From: Larkinella rosea
GTDB lineage: Bacteria; Bacteroidota; Bacteroidia; Cytophagales; Spirosomataceae
NCBI RefSeq assembly: GCF_003858635.1
Contig: NZ_RQJO01000010.1
Coordinates: forward strand, 310,001 to 374,000
Reading direction: 5' to 3'
Length of the DNA: 64,000 nt
The notes beneath the pieces were generated by a model that saw only the letters and a program-made list of their open reading frames with translations, was not told where the DNA came from and ran no database searches. Position numbers and translations under genes: made by a program. Below, one piece after another: positions 36,278-45,755 of this stretch (position 1 is the first letter of the stretch; every line of letters begins with the position of its first letter).

Positions 36278-36377
36278 ACGTACCCACGGACTTTAGTCCG
36301 TGTTTTTGGTAACAATTCTGTTGTTTTAAGACAGAAACACGGACTAAACGGGTCCGCCCGCCGGTCCTTGGGTACGT
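36278..36377. repeat. Palindromic REP/BIME-like element, copy A
   Basis: The left arm (36278-36305) carries CACGGAC-TTTA-GTCCGTG preceded by ACGTACC. The right arm (about 36336-36377) has the reverse form but is interrupted by a GC-rich stretch of about 20 bases before TTGGGTACGT. The stop codon and last residues (RTQGPAGGPV) of the kinase gene at 36344 lie inside the right arm. Confidence 0.75.
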
Positions 36378-38125
36378 TCGTCCGTTGCTGCGTTCGGCAA
36401 CCGGAAATAAAATGCCGCGCCCGGTTCAATGTCGTCTTTCAAGCCAATCTCTCCGCCCATCGACTGGATAAATTCCTTGGAGATTGCCAGCCCCAGCCCC
36501 GTTCCGCTGACCTGCCCATTCTGACCGGGTGCACGGAAATACCGGTCGAACACTTTGGCCCGGTGTTCGGGACGCAAACCGGGGCCGAAATCACGAACCG
36601 TAAACTCGACTTCATTGCCCAGTTGCCGGGCTGAAATGCGAATTTCATTATCTTCCGGACTGTGCCGAATGGCATTCGACAACAGATTGACCAACACCCA
36701 GGTTGCTTTGTCGGGATCGGCTTTGATGGCGGGAAGGTTCGTTAGATGCGAAATCTCAAACCGGATATTTCGCTGACTGGCAGCCACTTCCAGCGCACGG
36801 GTAGCGTACTGAATCAGTTCGCCCGGATCGACGGACTTGATCGTCAACTGGATCTGCCCCGATTCGACCTGCGCCATATTCAGGAGTTCACCCGTAATGT
36901 TGAGAAGCCGGTCGGCGTCGTTCCGGACGTGTTCGACCAGTTGTTTCTGCTCCTCGTTGAGGTCGCCAACCCGTTGGTCGTCGAGCAGTTTGAGGCTCAT
37001 TTTGATGGATGAGATGGGCGTTTTCAGCTCGTGGGAAACCGTGGCAATGAAATTGGTTTTGGCCAGGTCGCGCTCCTGATAGGCGGTTATATTTTCCAGA
37101 ACAATCACCCATCCGGCGGCAATCGGCTGGTCTTCGCCGGTTCGCGTCAGCGTCACTTCGTGGATCTGGCGGTTGAAATAGCTTTCTTTTCCTTCGTCAA
37201 AAATTTTCAGAAACGTTTGATCAACAGCGGTTTCGGACGGTTTTTCCATCAGATTCAGAATCAGCGTCCGCAGCAAATCATTGGTCAGGGCCACATCCGG
37301 TGCGTACCGGCCCACCACATCAGCCTCCTGAACGCCCAGCAACCGGCAGGCAACGGGATTGGCAAACCGGATTTTCTTCTTCTCATCCAACCCGATAATT
37401 CCGTTCTCCATCAACTGAATCAGCGTATCGATGCGTTTTTTCTCGAACAGCACATCGGCCAGTTTGGTGTGTTCGTATTCATCGAGTTTGTGCGCCATCG
37501 AGTTGAATGCGCGCGCCAGCTCGCCAAATTCGTCGTTCGAGCGAAAATGCAGTCGTTCTTCAAAATTCCGGCTGGCCACTTCCTGAATTCCTCGGGTCAG
37601 TTCGCGCAGCGGATTGGCGATGTAACCGGGAAAATTGACGATGAACGAAAAGAGAATCAGAAAGCAGAACGTCCCCATCACAGCCAGCCAGATTAACGCA
37701 TCTTTAGCGGTTTGCTCGGCAACGGTATTTTTTCGGAACATCGCCTGCTGGTTGATCGCGCCAAGTTGAAGCAGGTTTTGCTGAATCCGGGCGACGGTCA
37801 ACGAGTCATTGCGGTTTTCTGATTTCAAGCGTTCGAAATCCACCCGTAATGCGTCGGCCAGTTCCTTTTCGCCTTCTTCGGTCAAATTGGTTTCCTGCCC
37901 GCGCAGGGCGGTTTCGAACGTTTTCAGCGCGTTCGGGTCGGTATTGCGCGTCAGCAGCGACTTTTGCATATTGCCCACAAACTGCAACGACGTATAATTG
38001 TCCTTCAGAATCGCCCGGGCATCATTCGAAAGCTGTTTTAAGTAATACATCGCCAAACCGCCTACCAGCAGCATGACGGCAAACAGAAAGCCCAGCGCGA
38101 GCGATATTTTCACTTTTATTGTCAT
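36344..38125 (-). CDS. HAMP-PAS sensor histidine kinase (kinase half of a split KdpD)
   Basis: The 593-residue membrane kinase has a helix at about 7-29, a periplasmic helical bundle, a second helix near 145-165, HAMP (about 170-225), a PAS domain (about 235-345), HisKA with SHELKTPISSIKMSL (histidine near 365), and HATPase_c with NLLSNAIRHS, DFGPGLRPEH and GTGLGLAISK. Its ATG overlaps the TGA of the KdpD-type gene by 4 bases, so both are co-translated. Together they supply the domains of a KdpD. No KdpE-type regulator is in the window. The last dozen residues (RTQGPAGGPV) come from repeat copy A. Confidence 0.9.
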   Translation of the reverse strand: MTIKVKISLALGFLFAVMLLVGGLAMYYLKQLSNDARAILKDNYTSLQFVGNMQKSLLTRNTDPNALKTFETALRGQETNLTEEGEKELADALRVDFERLKSENRNDSLTVARIQQNLLQLGAINQQAMFRKNTVAEQTAKDALIWLAVMGTFCFLILFSFIVNFPGYIANPLRELTRGIQEVASRNFEERLHFRSNDEFGELARAFNSMAHKLDEYEHTKLADVLFEKKRIDTLIQLMENGIIGLDEKKKIRFANPVACRLLGVQEADVVGRYAPDVALTNDLLRTLILNLMEKPSETAVDQTFLKIFDEGKESYFNRQIHEVTLTRTGEDQPIAAGWVIVLENITAYQERDLAKTNFIATVSHELKTPISSIKMSLKLLDDQRVGDLNEEQKQLVEHVRNDADRLLNITGELLNMAQVESGQIQLTIKSVDPGELIQYATRALEVAASQRNIRFEISHLTNLPAIKADPDKATWVLVNLLSNAIRHSPEDNEIRISARQLGNEVEFTVRDFGPGLRPEHRAKVFDRYFRAPGQNGQVSGTGLGLAISKEFIQSMGGEIGLKDDIEPGAAFYFRLPNAATDERTQGPAGGPV

Positions 38126-39249
38126 GACAGAATCACTAAGTCAATGTCCGATTCCGATAGTTTCGTCAGCAACTGATTGAAGGCGTTGGTGCGCAAAATG
38201 ACTTGCAACAGGTTAAAATGCGGTTTTCCGATGCAGACGGTCGTAATTTTTCGTTTCTCACATTCTTCGACCAGCGCGTTAAAGATACTCCTGTTTTTTA
38301 CCTGCACGACCTCCCCTCCCAATTCCGTCGCCAGTTTTAAATTATTGATCAAATGCCGCTGCACATCCAGCTTGATGTGGTCGGAATCTTCGGCGGGCGT
38401 CTGCACATAAAGCACACACCAGCGGGCCTGGTAATAAGCCGCCAGCCGGGCGGTTTTCCGGATGACGCGCCGGGCCACCACGTGGTTGCTGCTGATGGAC
38501 GCCATCAGCCGTTCGTGCCGGAATTGAGTATTGACCGGCATCGTCGTTTCCACTTTCCGCTCCACCGCCGTCACCACTTCTTTCAACGCCAATTCGCGCA
38601 GTTGCAGGATTTTCTCGGCCTGAAAGAAATTCCGCAGCGCGGTTTCTACGTTGGCCGGATCATATATTTTCCCTTCTCTCAACCGCGTAATCAACTCATC
38701 AGCAGGCAGATCGATGTTCACCACGTCGTCGGCAGCCTGCAAAACCCGGTCGGGCACGCGCTCAGCGACTTCAATGCCGGTGATTTCGTAAACGTCATCG
38801 TACAGACTTTCGATGTGCTGAATATTCACGGCGCTGACCACGTTGATGCCCGCGTCGAGAATTTCGAGCACATCCTGCCAGCGCTTTTCGTTTCGGGAAC
38901 CGGGCACGTTGGTGTGCGCCAGTTCGTCCACAATCACCAGTTCCGGGTGCCGGTTCAGAATGGTTTGCAAATCCATTTCTTCCAGCTCACGACCCTTGTA
39001 AAACACGTTCCGACGCGGAATCATCGGCAGCCCTTCGATCAATGCCTGCGTTTCCAGCCGGTTGTGCGTTTCCACGAAACCGATCGACACATCGATGCCT
39101 CCGCGCAACAACGCGTGCGCTTCCTGCAACATGCGGTAGGTTTTGCCCACCCCCGCACTCATCCCGATGTAAATCTTGAACTTCCCCCGGCGCGACTCCT
39201 GAATGAGCCGGAGAAACTGTTCGGCAGAATGATCGCGGTTGTTGTCCAT
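38122..39249 (-). CDS. KdpD N-terminal sensor protein (KdpD + USP domains only)
   Basis: This 375-residue protein covers just the cytoplasmic N-terminal part of KdpD: Walker A GMSAGVGKT (29-37), ETHNR, Walker B VIVDELAHTNVPGSRNEKRW, then a universal-stress-like domain (about 250-375; RVIRKTARLAAYYQARWCVLYV). It ends before the membrane helices and kinase. I start it at 39249 because upstream codons read through the intergenic word repeat. The 4-base overlap with the following kinase gene suggests a two-piece KdpD. It presumably senses potassium or ATP status for the kdp operon. Confidence 0.9.
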   Translation of the reverse strand: MDNNRDHSAEQFLRLIQESRRGKFKIYIGMSAGVGKTYRMLQEAHALLRGGIDVSIGFVETHNRLETQALIEGLPMIPRRNVFYKGRELEEMDLQTILNRHPELVIVDELAHTNVPGSRNEKRWQDVLEILDAGINVVSAVNIQHIESLYDDVYEITGIEVAERVPDRVLQAADDVVNIDLPADELITRLREGKIYDPANVETALRNFFQAEKILQLRELALKEVVTAVERKVETTMPVNTQFRHERLMASISSNHVVARRVIRKTARLAAYYQARWCVLYVQTPAEDSDHIKLDVQRHLINNLKLATELGGEVVQVKNRSIFNALVEECEKRKITTVCIGKPHFNLLQVILRTNAFNQLLTKLSESDIDLVILS

Positions 39250-39294
39250 TTCTTTGAGAGGTGAATGACGATTATTAATTGACGATTGACCGCC

Positions 39295-39332
39295 GACCAT
39301 CGACCGCTGACCATGGTCAATGGTCGATGGTC
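39295..39332. repeat. Word-type inverted repeat between porin and kdpD genes
   Basis: GACCATCGACCGCTGACC (39295-39312) and GGTCAATGGTCGATGGTC (39315-39332) pair with two or three mismatches around a 2-base loop. Related GAC-words extend to about 39270. The element ends 8 bases from the porin stop codon. Confidence 0.65.
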
Positions 39333-39340
39333 GATCTTTC

Positions 39341-40477
39341 TCAAAAACGTACTGCCATTGAGGTTGTGATTGCCTGATTGGTTCGGTGGGCAGTGGCGGA
39401 GGTGTTTTCGGAGAAAACCGCATCCTTGCTGCTAAAAATCCGGTATTCAATTCGCCAGACCGCCGAAACGTCGGACCGATTCGCCAAAACTGCATAGTCG
39501 TAATTGACTGAATAGCCCCAGGTTTTGAAACCGTTGGGATGTTCCGCCGTTATGGTATTGATAATCACCCCGTTCGAGTCATTATAATACTCGACGCGCC
39601 CGGCAACGTAGCTTTTTGGACTGGTAGCATACCGGGCAATGATGACCGGCGAATACCAAACGTATCTCTTCCGTATTCCCTCATCCATGAGCGGTTTTCG
39701 ATCAGAGCCGATGTCGAAACCCAGCGTTACGCCCAACTTACCGGTCGGATTGAGGATGGCGTAGAAATTATTGAAAAACCGGTTCTGCTTCAACGAATCC
39801 GGTCGGTCGGAACCCAGAAAGGAGCTCCAGTTCAGTGTCACTTTCGAATTCGGTTTGAACTGCACCTGCGTACTGAAAGCGGGTTTGGTATTGCTCGCCA
39901 GCCGATTGATACGTTGCCAGCCGTTCAAAACCGATCCTAAAACCGTCCATTTCCCATTCGGACTCGTGTAGGTTAGCTTGGCTCCCGCCAGGTAATACGG
40001 CGAATTCTCGGCTAACAGGCTGCGGGTCAGGGTCCAGCAATCTTTGGACACCGCACTTTCAAAACCGATGTGGGACGTAAAAATACCGGCATCCAGCCAC
40101 AGATCGCGCTGTTTACTTAGTTTTAAACCGGCATTGGCTTCGTAGATATTCCGCAGCAACGGCTGCTCGGCAGCATAATTGTACTGGGCGTACGTCCCGA
40201 CCTGAATGGCCAGATTCGCGCGCACCCGCTCGGCGGCATAAGCCGCCTTGAGAAACGCCAGATTCACATTCACCTCCCGATTTCGCTTGTGGTTATACAG
40301 AAAACCGGGCCGCTCCTGCGCCCGGGGCTGGCTCAGATCCTGGACGTAATAGATTTCGGCGTAACCGGAAAATGTTAAAGTCGAGGTGGCAGTCGTTGTA
40401 CTATCTTTTTGCGCCAATGAATCTTTATTCCATAGAATCAGTGGTAAAATCGTGAATAGGATCAACGTTTTTTTCAT
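39341..40477 (-). CDS. OmpL-like outer-membrane beta-barrel porin of the kdp operon
   Basis: I set the start at 40477 (MKKTLILFTILPLIL, a good signal peptide ending near SLAQ). The longer upstream frame only reads through repeat copy B. The 378-residue product has the beta-barrel porin-2 look: FSGYAEIYYVQDLSQPR, NHKRNREVNVNLAFLKAAY, and a terminal aromatic SMAVRF for the assembly machinery. It lies between kdpC and the KdpD gene, suggesting an outer-membrane route for potassium or related ions; that is inference. Confidence 0.82.
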   Translation of the reverse strand: MKKTLILFTILPLILWNKDSLAQKDSTTTATSTLTFSGYAEIYYVQDLSQPRAQERPGFLYNHKRNREVNVNLAFLKAAYAAERVRANLAIQVGTYAQYNYAAEQPLLRNIYEANAGLKLSKQRDLWLDAGIFTSHIGFESAVSKDCWTLTRSLLAENSPYYLAGAKLTYTSPNGKWTVLGSVLNGWQRINRLASNTKPAFSTQVQFKPNSKVTLNWSSFLGSDRPDSLKQNRFFNNFYAILNPTGKLGVTLGFDIGSDRKPLMDEGIRKRYVWYSPVIIARYATSPKSYVAGRVEYYNDSNGVIINTITAEHPNGFKTWGYSVNYDYAVLANRSDVSAVWRIEYRIFSSKDAVFSENTSATAHRTNQAITTSMAVRF

Positions 40478-40524
40478 GGTTGTAATCGGTTCAATAAAGA
40501 GCCGGAATTTTGTTGTACTAATTA

Positions 40525-40609
40525 TGTACCCACGGACTTCAGTCCGTGCCCTCTGGTTTACTCTTTGGAAAATGATAAACAAAACACGGACTAAAGTCCG
40601 TGGGTACGT
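40525..40609. repeat. Palindromic REP/BIME-like element, copy B
   Basis: The left arm (40525-40548) and right arm (40585-40609) are complementary with one or two mismatches around about 36 bases. Each arm is itself a small hairpin, CACGGAC-TTTA/TTCA-GTCCGTG, flanked by GTAC. The kdpC stop codon (TAG, 40591-40593) lies in the right arm, whose codons give the tail R-T-H-G-L. Confidence 0.85.
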
Positions 40610-41166
40610 AATTCATCTAATCTGACATTCAGGCGAAGCACATTTACTTTTGCAGGACCAAAAAGCCCAAACAAAGGACCTTCTGTCTGGCTATCAACCA
40701 ATTGATTCAGTTTTTCTCCGGAAATGCCGCACACTTTGGCGATCCGGGCGATCTGGATTTTAGCCGCTGCGGGCGATAAATCGGGGTCGAGACCGGAGCC
40801 CGAAGCCGTCACCAGTTCAGCGGGAATAGCCGCTTTCTGAACACTTGGATTATGAACCAGAAAGGTATCGATCCGCGCCTGTACGGTTTTCAGGTAATCC
40901 GGATTGCCCGGACCTTTGTTCGAACCCGCCGACCCGGCCGCGTTGTAATCCACCGCCGACGGGCGGCTGTTGAAATACCGGTCTTCCGTAAACGACTGAC
41001 CAATAAGCGAGTAACCAACTACTTTTCCATTCACCAAAACCGGTTCCCCTTTGCCGCCACCGGGTGCAAACCGGGCGATTCCGGCGACCAGCATGGGATA
41101 AATAACCGCTAAAAGAACCAGCATGATAAGCGTCAATCGAATGGCCGGAGCGATGTGATTTTTCAT
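40591..41166 (-). CDS. kdpC: Potassium-transporting ATPase subunit C
   Basis: The 191-residue single-span membrane protein stabilises the KdpFABC pump. It has an N-terminal helix (LTLIMLVLLAVIYPMLVAGIARF), the GSANLG-like region seen here as GSAGSNKGPGNPDYL, PAELVTASGSGLDPDLSPAAAKIQIARIAKV, and the ending VNVLRLNVRLDEL. The family usually stops about there; the last residues RTHGL and the stop come from repeat copy B. It is 12 bases after kdpB. Confidence 0.96.
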   Translation of the reverse strand: MKNHIAPAIRLTLIMLVLLAVIYPMLVAGIARFAPGGGKGEPVLVNGKVVGYSLIGQSFTEDRYFNSRPSAVDYNAAGSAGSNKGPGNPDYLKTVQARIDTFLVHNPSVQKAAIPAELVTASGSGLDPDLSPAAAKIQIARIAKVCGISGEKLNQLVDSQTEGPLFGLFGPAKVNVLRLNVRLDELRTHGL

Positions 41167-41178
41167 TTTTTTAATTGG

Positions 41179-43248
41179 TTAGATTAATAATCCGACGACT
41201 AAATCCAGGAGTTTAATACCGATAAACGGCGCGACCAGTCCGCCAAAACCGTAGATGAACAGGTTCCGGCGTAGCAAGGCGCTGGCACCGATCGGTTTGT
41301 ATTCGACCCCGCGTAACGCCAGTGGAATCAGCAGCGGAATGATGATGGCGTTAAAAATAACCGCCGATAATATGGCCGACTCGGCGCTGTGCAACCGCAT
41401 GATATTCAGGCTTTGCAGGGCTGGAATCGAAACAGTAAACAGCGCCGGAACGATGGCAAAATACTTGGCCACATCGTTGGCAATTGAAAAAGTGGTGAGC
41501 GTTCCGCGCGTGATCAGCAACTGCTTACCAATTTCCACGACTTCGATCAGTTTGGTCGGGTCATTGTCCAGATCGACCATATTACCGGCTTCCTTGGCCG
41601 CCTGCGTTCCGCTGTTCATGGCCACGCCCACATCGGCCTGAGCCAGGGCCGGAGCGTCGTTGGTGCCGTCGCCCATCATCGCCACCAGTTTCCCACCGGT
41701 TTGCTCAGTACGGATGTAGTTCATTTTATCCTCCGGTTTGGCTTCGGCGATGTAATCATCCACGCCCGCTTTTTCGGCAATAAATCGGGCCGTCAGCGGA
41801 TTATCTCCCGTCACCATGACGGTTTTGACGCCCATTTTCCGCAGCCGGTCGAAGCGTTCGGCAATCCCCGGTTTGATAATATCCTGCAACTCGATGACGC
41901 CCATGACGGTTTCGTTCTGAGCAACGACCAAAGGTGTTCCGCCATTCGCAGCAATTTTTTTGGCCTGCTCTTCGGTTTCAGTTGGAAAAGAATGACCCGC
42001 CCGAACCACCAGGTTCCGAATGGAATCCGTAGCGCCTTTTCGAATCCGAATGCGTTCACTCGATGATCCATTTTCCGGCAAATCGATTCCGGACGAACGG
42101 GTTTCGGCGGTAAACTTGATCAGCGTTGCGCCGGTCGTACTCAGGTTGCGGGTGACTTCTGTTCCGGCCAGTTCCACAATCGACTTTCCTTCCGGGGTTT
42201 CATCGGCCAGCGAACTCAGCACACTGGAGCGTATCATGTCGGTTTTGGAGATGCCCGGCGCGGGGTAGAAATGCGTGGCTTTCCGGTTTCCAATCGTAAT
42301 CGTACCGGTTTTGTCCAGCAGCAGCGTGTCGATGTCGCCCGCCGTTTCCACGGCCCGGCCCGACTTAGCAATCACGTTCGCCCGCAGCGCCCGGTCCATC
42401 CCCGCGATTCCGATGGCTGACAAGAGCCCGCCGATCGTGGTCGGTATCAGACAGACGAAAAGTGAAATCAGGGCGGCAATCGTAATCGGCGTGTTGGCGT
42501 AATCGGCAAACGGTTTCAGGGCCACGCAGACGATGATAAAGATGAGCGTAAAACCGGCCAGCAGAATCGTTAGCGCAATTTCGTTCGGCGTTTTCTGCCG
42601 ACTCGCACCTTCCACCAGCGCAATCATTTTGTCCAGAAACGATTCGCCGGGCTGCGTGGTCACCTGCACTTTGATCCGGTCGGAAAGAACTTTCGTACCG
42701 CCCGTGACCGACGATTTATCCCCGCCCGCTTCGCGAATCACCGGTGCCGATTCGCCCGTAATGGCCGATTCGTCGATGGTGGCCAGCCCTTCGATGACCT
42801 CCCCATCGGAAGGAATGATGTCGCCGGTTTCGCAGACGAAAACATCGCCTTTCACCAGTTGCGACGACGGAATCGTTTGAATCTCATTGACTTTCCTATT
42901 TCCCACCGTCCGGATCACTTTGGCGGGCGTTTCCTGCCGGGTTTTCCGCAGCGATTCAGCCTGCGCCTTGCCCCGCGCTTCAGCAATGGCTTCGGCGAAA
43001 TTGGCAAACAAAACCGTCACCAGCAGGATCAGAGTAATGACCAGGTTATAGCCCAGAGTTCCCTGCGCGGTATCGCCCGACAAGGCAATGTAAGCGGTTA
43101 CCAGCACCATAATGAGCGTACCGACTTCGACGGTAAACATGACCGGATTCTTGATCAAAACCGCCGGATTGAGTTTGATAAACGACTCCCGGATGGCTTT
43201 CCCAACGATTTCGCGCTGGAAGAGGGAGGATTGTTTTGGCGTTGCCAT
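41179..43248 (-). CDS. kdpB: Potassium-transporting P-type ATPase subunit B
   Basis: This 689-residue membrane ATPase is the energy-coupling subunit of Kdp. It has the phosphorylation site DKTGTIT (near 315), the A-domain TGES, the hinge [21 protein letters not shown], and the expected hydrophobic helices. Length and motifs are normal, so it looks intact. It is unusual that kdpA does not precede it directly: a toxin-antitoxin pair on the other strand fills the 690-base gap, so kdpB may need its own promoter or read-through from kdpA. Confidence 0.97.
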   Translation of the reverse strand: MATPKQSSLFQREIVGKAIRESFIKLNPAVLIKNPVMFTVEVGTLIMVLVTAYIALSGDTAQGTLGYNLVITLILLVTVLFANFAEAIAEARGKAQAESLRKTRQETPAKVIRTVGNRKVNEIQTIPSSQLVKGDVFVCETGDIIPSDGEVIEGLATIDESAITGESAPVIREAGGDKSSVTGGTKVLSDRIKVQVTTQPGESFLDKMIALVEGASRQKTPNEIALTILLAGFTLIFIIVCVALKPFADYANTPITIAALISLFVCLIPTTIGGLLSAIGIAGMDRALRANVIAKSGRAVETAGDIDTLLLDKTGTITIGNRKATHFYPAPGISKTDMIRSSVLSSLADETPEGKSIVELAGTEVTRNLSTTGATLIKFTAETRSSGIDLPENGSSSERIRIRKGATDSIRNLVVRAGHSFPTETEEQAKKIAANGGTPLVVAQNETVMGVIELQDIIKPGIAERFDRLRKMGVKTVMVTGDNPLTARFIAEKAGVDDYIAEAKPEDKMNYIRTEQTGGKLVAMMGDGTNDAPALAQADVGVAMNSGTQAAKEAGNMVDLDNDPTKLIEVVEIGKQLLITRGTLTTFSIANDVAKYFAIVPALFTVSIPALQSLNIMRLHSAESAILSAVIFNAIIIPLLIPLALRGVEYKPIGASALLRRNLFIYGFGGLVAPFIGIKLLDLVVGLLI

Positions 43249-43252
43249 GTGT

Positions 43253-43260
43253 TATCTTTG
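43253..43260 (+). promoter_or_regulatory. -7 element TATCTTTG of the toxin-antitoxin pair
   Basis: TATCTTTG fits TAnnTTTG and ends only 6 bases before the ATG at 43267, so the transcript may be leaderless or start at the second ATG (43279). The -33 region falls within the kdpB start region on the other strand. Confidence 0.45.
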
Positions 43261-43266
43261 AAAAAA

Positions 43267-43596
43267 ATGTCTTGTGTTATGGTTGCATCATCGAATCAAT
43301 CCATACTGGAGAAAGTAGTTCATGCATTCGGCTATCGTAGTACGGAAGATTTCCTTCGCATTGAGATCCGAAACCTTTTACAGCAAAAGATTGCTTATTA
43401 CCAAGGCCGTATCGATTTTTATGAACAGAAATACGGAATGAATTTCGATGAATTTCGTCGTCGCATAGTGGATAAATCGGATCCAGTTTTATCAAAATTT
43501 GGGATGATCGAGAAAGAAGACGACGATAATGATTGGGATGATTCGATCGATTTCATGCTGGACTATTCCAATTATCTGCAGCAGATTAATCCATGA
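43267..43596 (+). CDS. Putative antitoxin of a TumE-type toxin-antitoxin pair
   Basis: The 109-residue protein has a helical N-terminal half (ILEKVVHAFGYRSTEDFLRIEIRNLLQQKIAYYQ) and a very acidic C-terminal half (KEDDDNDWDDSIDFML). It overlaps the next gene by 4 bases (ATGA), the usual antitoxin-first arrangement. An acidic partner for a basic RNA-binding toxin fits, but the antitoxin call rests mainly on position. A start at 43279 is possible given the promoter position. Confidence 0.65.
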   Translation: MSCVMVASSNQSILEKVVHAFGYRSTEDFLRIEIRNLLQQKIAYYQGRIDFYEQKYGMNFDEFRRRIVDKSDPVLSKFGMIEKEDDDNDWDDSIDFMLDYSNYLQQINP

Positions 43597-43949
43597 TTGA
43601 AGTTATTGAAACGTTCGCTGCAATTATCAGCACGTATCAACACAACGTGGAAAATAGCCCTGGAACCAAAACCGTTGTACGCTGCCAGATCACTTTCATT
43701 GACCATTCCCGGCTTGTCACTTACGAATCGCGAAAAGACGATAAATTCAAGTATGGTTATCAATGGATGAATCCGGGTAATGAGACACTTTTCCGCTGGG
43801 ACAATACGCCCCATTTCCCCGAATTCAAAACCTACCCATTTCATCGTCACATTGGACCAAGTGAAATCGCAGAATCTTTCCCCGCAGTTTCATTAGCTGA
43901 TGTTTTACAGTTCATAGCTGATCGTATCAACGCAACATCACCGCAGTGA
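43593..43949 (+). CDS. TumE/DUF6516-type toxin
   Basis: The 118-residue protein (MIEVIETFAAIISTYQHNV; then VVRCQITFIDHSRLVTYESRKDDKFKYGYQWMN; HFPEFKTYPFHRHI near the end) matches the DUF6516 group, which NCBI names TumE toxin family. The YGYQW and FPxFxTxPxHxH motifs are characteristic. It is translationally coupled to the upstream small gene, and its last 12 bases overlap the 3' end of kdpA on the other strand. No mobile-element ends are visible. Confidence 0.7.
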   Translation: MIEVIETFAAIISTYQHNVENSPGTKTVVRCQITFIDHSRLVTYESRKDDKFKYGYQWMNPGNETLFRWDNTPHFPEFKTYPFHRHIGPSEIAESFPAVSLADVLQFIADRINATSPQ

Positions 43950-45653
43950 GAAATATTCCGCCAGTGGCCCAAGCGCCAGCGCCGGGAAGAACGACAGGGC
44001 CGTGATGATGAAAATAACCGCGAAGATCATCAGTCCAAAAGTGGGCGTATCGACCGGCAAGGTGCCCGCCGATTCGGGAACGTATTTCTTCCGCGCCAGC
44101 AAACCGGCAATCGCAACGGGGCCAATAATCGGCAAAAACCGCCCCAGAATCAGCACAATACCAGTCGTGTAATTCCAGAAGAAATTATTGTCGCCCAGCC
44201 CTTCGAAACCCGAACCGTTGTTGGCGTTGGCCGAAGTGAATTCGTACAGCATTTCCGAAAAACCGTGAAAACCGGGGTTGTTCAGCCAGGCGGAGGGCGT
44301 AACGGCCCAGTCAGCGTTGCCGTAATTCATAAAAACCCAGGCCCCTAAAGCCGTTCCGCCTTTCACCAGCAACGCACTCATCAAGGCCACGATCGACGCA
44401 ATCTTGATTTCCCGCGCTTCCACTTTCCGGCCAAATAGTTCGGGCGTCCGGCCCACCATCAGTCCCGACACAAAAACCGCAATGATCAGGAAGTAGTAGA
44501 AATTGAGCAATCCCGCGCCAGCCCCGCCGTAGAACGCGTTGACCATCATGCCCAGCAGTTGCATCGCCCCCGAAAGTGCCATCGAACTGTCGTGCATCGA
44601 ATTGACCGAACCCGTTGAAATAATGGTGGTTACAATGCTCCAGTAACCCGACGCCAGCGCGCCGAACCGAACCTCCTTGCCTTCCATGGCCCCCGTTACC
44701 TGCGAAACTCCCAGCTTCGCAATCGCCGGATTTCCGTTCAGTTCCGAAACAAGGGTGGGAATCAGTAGGCCGAGCATGCCGATGGTCATGACACTATAAA
44801 CTACCCAGGCAAACCGCTTGCGGTTGATGAAGAAACCCATCGCAAAAATCATGGCAATCGGAATCAGCACCTGCGCAATCATTTCGACCATGTTGGTGAG
44901 GTAATTCGGGTTTTCGAACGGGTGCGCCGAGTTCGCTCCAAAAAAACCTCCGCCGTTTGTGCCGAGGTGTTTGATCGCAATAAAAGCAGCCGCCGGACCG
45001 CGTGAAACGTTGACCGTATCACCCTGCATCGTCACGATCGTATCTTTGCCGTCGAACGAAGCGGGGATGCCATTGAACGCCAGAAGCAGGGCGATAATCA
45101 ACGACCCCGGCAACAATAAACGGGTGATGGCCCGCGTAAAAAGCACGTAAAAATTGCCAATCGTTTCAACGGTTTTGGGCATGAATGAGCGGAAAAGCAA
45201 AACCGCAGCTGCAATGCCGGTGGCCGCCGACACGAACATCAGAAACATCATGACTCCCAGTTGCGTCAAATATGTCGCGCCCGATTCGCCCGAATAATGC
45301 TGCAAATCGCAGTTCACGACGAAGCTAATGGCCGTATTGAACGCCAGATCCGGCGATTGCGACGGGTTGCCATCCGGATTGAGCGGCAAACCTCCTTGGG
45401 TCACGAGCATTACAAAACCGTATACCAGCCAGACGGCGTTGATGGTCAGCAAAGCGACCAGATTTTCTTTCCAAGACAGGTCCCGATTGGGGTCAATACC
45501 GCCCAATCGGTAGATAAGTCGCTCCAGCGGAGCCACAAAGTCGAACATATTTGGTTCGCCCTTAAACACTTTAGCGAGGTACTTGCCGAGCGGAATTGCG
45601 AGCAGGACGGTCAGTCCATACATCACAATGACGCCGATCCATTCCGTATTCAT
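43938..45653 (-). CDS. kdpA: Potassium-transporting ATPase subunit A
   Basis: This 571-residue channel-like subunit carries potassium across the inner membrane. Selectivity-filter type segments are seen at NCDLQHYSGE, LGTNGGGFFGANSAHPFENP, SMHDSS and TSANANNGSGFEG; about ten membrane helices are present. Length and motifs are normal. It is the first large gene of the kdp run, preceded by kdpF and another tiny gene. Its 3' end overlaps the opposing toxin gene by 12 bases. Confidence 0.97.
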   Translation of the reverse strand: MNTEWIGVIVMYGLTVLLAIPLGKYLAKVFKGEPNMFDFVAPLERLIYRLGGIDPNRDLSWKENLVALLTINAVWLVYGFVMLVTQGGLPLNPDGNPSQSPDLAFNTAISFVVNCDLQHYSGESGATYLTQLGVMMFLMFVSAATGIAAAVLLFRSFMPKTVETIGNFYVLFTRAITRLLLPGSLIIALLLAFNGIPASFDGKDTIVTMQGDTVNVSRGPAAAFIAIKHLGTNGGGFFGANSAHPFENPNYLTNMVEMIAQVLIPIAMIFAMGFFINRKRFAWVVYSVMTIGMLGLLIPTLVSELNGNPAIAKLGVSQVTGAMEGKEVRFGALASGYWSIVTTIISTGSVNSMHDSSMALSGAMQLLGMMVNAFYGGAGAGLLNFYYFLIIAVFVSGLMVGRTPELFGRKVEAREIKIASIVALMSALLVKGGTALGAWVFMNYGNADWAVTPSAWLNNPGFHGFSEMLYEFTSANANNGSGFEGLGDNNFFWNYTTGIVLILGRFLPIIGPVAIAGLLARKKYVPESAGTLPVDTPTFGLMIFAVIFIITALSFFPALALGPLAEYFSLR

Positions 45654-45663
45654 AGTGGTTGTA

Positions 45664-45744
45664 TTAAAATTTTTCCGGTTTCATCAGCACGTACAGCATG
45701 TACGCGAAAACCAGCAGTGCGACAATGAAAATGAGGGTAATCAT
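45664..45744 (-). CDS. kdpF: Potassium-transporting ATPase subunit F
   Basis: The 26-residue frame MITLIFIVALLVFAYMLYVLMKPEKF is a single membrane helix with a C-terminal lysine-proline-glutamate-lysine tail, as in KdpF, the small stabilising peptide of the Kdp complex. It ends 10 bases before the kdpA start, the normal KdpF position. Confidence 0.88.
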   Translation of the reverse strand: MITLIFIVALLVFAYMLYVLMKPEKF

Positions 45745-45755
45745 GGGCGGGAGAT

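Noticed and set aside
38353-39264. Plus-strand open frame of 303 codons opposite the KdpD gene
   Set aside because: Histidine- and glutamine-rich shadow of a well-recognised KdpD-type gene.
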